Made by a program: the position numbers and the translations under genes. 64,000 nucleotides of DNA from positions 62,001-126,000 of the forward strand of contig POSG01000008.1 of NCBI GenBank assembly GCA_003314535.1. The letters run 5' to 3'. The stretch comes from Geobacter sp. (GTDB lineage: Bacteria; Desulfobacterota; Desulfuromonadia; Geobacterales; Geobacteraceae). The notes under the pieces were generated by a model. The model saw only the letters and a program-made list of their open reading frames with translations, ran no database searches and was not told the DNA's origin. Shown here piece by piece: positions 61,013 through 64,000 of this stretch (position 1 is its first letter; each line of letters opens with the position of its first letter).

Positions 61013-63037
61013 CTATTTAATGACAATGTTGCTGATCTTTGCCTGGCCCCTCCCCACCGTCAACTTTTCCACCGTGGAATAGCCCGAGGTCGGGTTGAAG
61101 CTGCCGTCCATCCCGCCTTCAAGAACTACGTTGGTGGTGCTCTTATCGAAGAGGATCTCCTCCAGAAAGGCATGGGCCTGCGCCTTAATCGTCATGCTGC
61201 CAGTCTGCACGCTTGCATAGGCATCCTGGATTGCGGCGAAGAGAGCGCCGCCGGGGAAGAGCACCACCCTGCAGTCAGGATTGAATGTGGCGGTAACCGT
61301 TTTATCGGAGTCCAGGGTAAAGGTAACCGGGCTGGCACTGCTCATGGCTCCGCCGCTCCAGCCTCCGAAGATGGATTTCCAGTCGCCGGTCGCAGAGAGG
61401 GTTATCGCTGTATTGAGCGGGTAGCCGGCACTGCATCCGCCGGGAGAACCCTTGCTGCAACTGATGCCGGGATCGGCGGGCGAAGTGCTGCTGACCATGC
61501 CGCTCCCGTTACCGGCAAACGCGATGGTCAGCGTAGCCAGGGGGAGATTTGTCAGGCTGAAATTCACACTTGTCGCGCCCGGCACGCTCGCTGTAACGCT
61601 ATAGGGACCGCCTACGGTTCCGTTTGCAAAAGCCATGGCGGAAGCGACACTGTTCGCTCCGGTGGTCGCAGTAAAAATCGCAGGGTTCGTGCTCGGGCCG
61701 GACGACGGCGCCGTGAATGTTACGAGCGCCCCGGGGAGGCCTGCGCCTCCCGCTTCATTCAGCGACACCTGCAGCGGCGACGCGAATGCGGAGCTCACGC
61801 TCGCACCCTGGTTGTCGCCGCCGGTTTTCGCAAGGGTGAACCCCCGGGACTCGAAAGCACCGATGTCACAGTGGCCGGCTGGCCGTGGGAGGCCACGCTG
61901 GTCGATGCCGTTGACCGTCGCCACGTCCGCGCACGTGGCGCTGTCGCCCGCATCTATGGCCGAGCTCCCCGGCAGAAGGGGGATCGTTAGCGTGCCCCCG
62001 CCATAGTTCCCCTGCGGGCCGAGATTGATGGAGAGTGAATTTGTAAATCCCGCACCACAGGTGTTGTCGTCCACCAGGTTGTAAGAGCCCGTGCAAGCTC
62101 CAATGCAGTTACCGCCCATGCCGCTGTTGGCAATGATGCTGTTGGTAATGGTCGTTGTCCCAGTCGGGCAGTCGATTCCGCCGCCGAAACTTGCGCTGTT
62201 GCCGGAAATTGTGTTGTTCATAACCATCAAGGTACCAGAATTAAGGATTCCTCCGCCGAAACTTGCGCTGTTGAGCGCCATTGTGCAGTTCGTCACAGTC
62301 ACTGTACCATTATTGGAAATTGCGCCACCGCTGCCGGTTGCGCTGTTACCTGATATTGTGCTGCTTTTAACCGTCGATGTCCCAGAGTTGACAATTCCGC
62401 CGCCATGGCTTGCGCTGTTGCCGGAAATTGTACTGTTCATAACCGTCAAGGTTCCAGAATTAAAGATCCCTCCGCCGTGACCTGCATTGTTGCCTGATAT
62501 TGTACTGTTCGTCACGGCCACTGTCCCATTATTGGAGATTGCTCCACCGGTGCTGGTTGCGCTATTGCCAGTGAAAGTGCAGTTCGAAACATTCAGTATT
62601 CCATTGTTTAATATACCTCCGCCAAAGGCACCATTACCGTTCGCAACGGTCAAATTCTGCAGGTTGAAGGTTACTCCCATCATCACAGTGAACACCGGCA
62701 CTGTGTTGTTCCCACTTACCGTGACACTATGCCCAGCGCCATCTATCGTCATATTACGTTCAATGTTGGAAAACCCAGAACCAAGTGCGATTGTGCCGTT
62801 GACATTGAAGTTCACGGTATACGGCGCCCCGTGGTCAGAGCCGCAATCGGCATTTGCGGGAGAACCGTTGGCAGCCAGAACTGCTTCCCGAAGAGTACAA
62901 ATGCCGTCGGATGCTGCAGTATCTGCCGTCGCCGTAACGGTAAACACTGTTGCTGCCCGGGCGGTGGGCCTTAAAACGGCAGAAAAGGCGAAGAAAGTAA
63001 GGAAAAGGATAAACAGCTGCATATGTGGCAGGCACAT
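61013..63037 (-). CDS. CSLREA-type exported beta-helix adhesin-like protein
   Basis: The signal peptide is followed by a CSLREA domain (DGICTLREAVLAANGSPANAD), then a right-handed beta-helix with about ten turns of the type SGTLTVMNSTISGNSASHGGGI (cited in part), several bacterial-repeat domains (TLTIAFAGNGSGMV, GISCSKGSPGGCSAGYPL) and a C-terminal module ending GRGQAKISNIVIK. Length 674 residues. GGAGAGCC precedes the ATG. Such proteins are usually surface-exposed or secreted. The module at the end is shared with the protein at 57320, indicating duplication. Confidence 0.85.
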   Translation of the reverse strand: MCLPHMQLFILFLTFFAFSAVLRPTARAATVFTVTATADTAASDGICTLREAVLAANGSPANADCGSDHGAPYTVNFNVNGTIALGSGFSNIERNMTIDGAGHSVTVSGNNTVPVFTVMMGVTFNLQNLTVANGNGAFGGGILNNGILNVSNCTFTGNSATSTGGAISNNGTVAVTNSTISGNNAGHGGGIFNSGTLTVMNSTISGNSASHGGGIVNSGTSTVKSSTISGNSATGSGGAISNNGTVTVTNCTMALNSASFGGGILNSGTLMVMNNTISGNSASFGGGIDCPTGTTTITNSIIANSGMGGNCIGACTGSYNLVDDNTCGAGFTNSLSINLGPQGNYGGGTLTIPLLPGSSAIDAGDSATCADVATVNGIDQRGLPRPAGHCDIGAFESRGFTLAKTGGDNQGASVSSAFASPLQVSLNEAGGAGLPGALVTFTAPSSGPSTNPAIFTATTGANSVASAMAFANGTVGGPYSVTASVPGATSVNFSLTNLPLATLTIAFAGNGSGMVSSTSPADPGISCSKGSPGGCSAGYPLNTAITLSATGDWKSIFGGWSGGAMSSASPVTFTLDSDKTVTATFNPDCRVVLFPGGALFAAIQDAYASVQTGSMTIKAQAHAFLEEILFDKSTTNVVLEGGMDGSFNPTSGYSTVEKLTVGRGQAKISNIVIK
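62150..62600 (-). repeat. Tandem coding repeats of the beta-helix
   Basis: Near-identical units of about 66-69 bp carry AATTGTGCTGTTCATAAC-like and CCTCCGCCGAAACTTGCGCT-like blocks (plus strand). They encode successive beta-helix turns and are likely sites of length variation. Confidence 0.7.
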
Positions 63038-63271
63038 GGTATTGGCTCTCCGTTCATTTAAGCATTTAAGACTCTGCGTTTTGGCCTTGGTATGACGTTG
63101 GCAGATTATGCAGCTTTTCGGGTTACGTTTTCCCCTTTCAAATTCGCTTTCGCCTGCCCGATCTCCTATGCCACCGTAACATGGTTCCTGCCGATCATAT
63201 TTTTGTTAATAATTTACATAATTTGCCTACGTCCCCTCCTTGCCCAAATAAAAGGTGCCTTTATATGATTA

Positions 63272-63449
63272 TCAGGTCTCAACACGGTACAATTCCCATT
63301 TTTTCACCAACCCTTCGGAGCAGTTTCCTTAAATATGCATCATTGTCTTTTATGACGCGTAGCCTTGTGCCTGCGTGTATAATCGCCGCGGCACTCATGC
63401 CGAATCGTACGACGACCTAAGATAAATAATGTACTGTGTTGAGACCTGA
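63272..63449. mobile_element. Remnant of a REP-transposase-type element with inverted ends
   Basis: Inverted ends TCAGGTCTCAACACGGTAC (63272-63290) and its near-exact inverse (63431-63449) differ at one base and flank 140 bp. On the minus strand the interior reads VRFGMSAAAIIHAGTRLRVI and then KDNDAYLRKLLRRVGEKMGI, which resembles the C-terminal helix-turn-helix of REP-associated tyrosine transposases. The rest of the gene is gone. Confidence 0.5.
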
Positions 63450-63481
63450 CCCCTCTATCTTTCAGAGGCAGGCTGCAAATT

Positions 63482-63520
63482 AAAAAGCCGCCCGACCAGC
63501 TGGCAGCTGGCTCGGACGGC
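63482..63520 (-). terminator. Strong intrinsic terminator on the minus strand
   Basis: On the minus strand GCCGTCCGA pairs with TCGGGCGGC, with an inner CCAGCT/AGCTGG stem, then TTTTT. It lies ~400 bp after the partial kinase gene entering from the right edge, with no gene between; it may end that transcript. Confidence 0.75.
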
Positions 63521-63921
63521 CTGTTAGTTCCACGAGACCCGTATCCCCATATCAAACAACATGAAAGACTCCCGGGAAAACGAAAATTAGCATATTTTTA
63601 CACCCGTTCCCGTCTTTTCGTCAATATTCCGCGTAATTATTTTATTTACATTAGAAACTGGCCCCAGAGGTGCCGGGTCGGAGAAAGGAGGAAGCGTACC
63701 ATGGAAGGCTAAGGGCCGTTTAACTTCCACTGTTTCGAAAACTGCCTTCATCCTGACAGGTGACTGGTGCAGCCAAGACTGGCATCAAAACGTGAAAGAA
63801 ATAACGGTAATAGCAACGATGCCGATAGCTGAAAACGGTAAGGCTTGCAAGATTCTTTTCTCGCATAAGGAACGTTTTTGCTCTTGACGGACAGCCTGCA
63901 ATGGGTGACCCCTCTACGCTT
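63521..63921. other. Intergenic region without recognised genes
   Basis: It lies between the partial kinase gene and the terminator. Open frames here (for example minus 63720-63935) have no gene-like composition or ribosome site. It could be the 3' untranslated region of the kinase transcript or hold a small RNA ending at the terminator; neither can be shown. Confidence 0.4.
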
Positions 63922-64000
63922 TTATTTCTGGGCACGGATGGTGAACGCGGTGCCTGTCGTGCTTTCCATGGATATCTGCCCGTTCAATTGACGGGCAAGC
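63922..64000 (-). CDS. Histidine kinase, C-terminal end (cut by window edge)
   Basis: Only the last 25 codons are in the window: LARQLNGQISMESTTGTAFT then IRAQK and a stop at 63922. This is the end of a GHKL ATPase domain, where L-x-x-x-L-x-G-x-I-x-x-x-S-x-x-G-T-x-F-T is typical of sensor kinases. The rest lies beyond the right edge. Confidence 0.75.
   Translation of the reverse strand, partial: LARQLNGQISMESTTGTAFTIRAQK

Noticed and set aside
62100-62640. Tandem repeats that could suggest a CRISPR array or satellite
   Set aside because: They are in frame and encode beta-helix turns of the CSLREA protein.
63720-63935. 71-codon minus-strand frame
   Set aside because: It overlaps the true end of the kinase gene in another frame and has no ribosome site or gene-like composition.

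Overview
The window looks like chromosome from an anaerobic, GC-rich Desulfuromonadota bacterium of the Geobacter type. The evidence is the gene order rpmB / RidA / rel / rpoZ / gmk / yicC, the spermidine genes of the carboxynorspermidine type, an AmrS radical SAM protein, a sigma-28-driven chemoreceptor, and families of short intergenic repeats typical of this group. This is inferred from gene content and order; no species is claimed. No rRNA, tRNA or CRISPR array was seen.

Layout. 1-12 kb: a cut-off membrane sensor, a secreted 5'-nucleotidase, then housekeeping genes (rpmB, rel, rpoZ, gmk, yicC, rnhA, plsC, amrS). 12-20 kb: a chemoreceptor, a periplasmic glutaredoxin-like protein, and a polyamine block (speA, nspC, carboxynorspermidine synthase) behind a cupin-type XRE regulator whose promoter carries three 17-bp operators spaced exactly 34 bp. 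20.5-40.7 kb: a large molybdenum island. 40.7-49 kb: proC, a degenerate response regulator, a hybrid histidine kinase with a periplasmic binding protein, a TonB receptor and a methyltransferase. 49-54.3 kb: gluQRS, ppnP, an Hda-like DnaA paralog, ruvB-ruvA-ruvC and yebC. 54.4-64 kb: an accessory region with a CcdAB toxin-antitoxin pair, a HAD protein, Sel1-repeat and beta-helix surface proteins, transposon-like repeat remnants, and the last codons of a histidine kinase.

The molybdenum island is the most interesting part. A molybdenum-hydroxylase aldehyde oxidoreductase (30288-33092) lies upstream of a ten-gene minus-strand operon (30111 to 20494). That operon encodes a GltD/HdrB-like flavin and iron-sulfur fusion, a 67-residue CxxC protein, a methyltransferase, a C-GCAxxG-C-C protein, an adenylate-forming ligase, XdhC, a MobA-like nucleotidyltransferase fused to an HD domain, a phosphatase, ModB and ModC. 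Next to it are a MoeA-like protein, a short ModE-type regulator, a NifX-like protein, a DsrM/DsrK/DsrC-like redox module without sulfite reductase, a YezD-like protein and a MOT1-type molybdate transporter. Four 24-bp ModE-type boxes with identical 8-7-9 geometry overlap predicted promoters of these units, so I read the island as one Mo (or W) regulon. Two of its transcripts also start with the same roughly 48-nt structured RNA motif followed by an intrinsic terminator. The two copies differ by compensatory changes, which suggests an undescribed cis-regulatory RNA.
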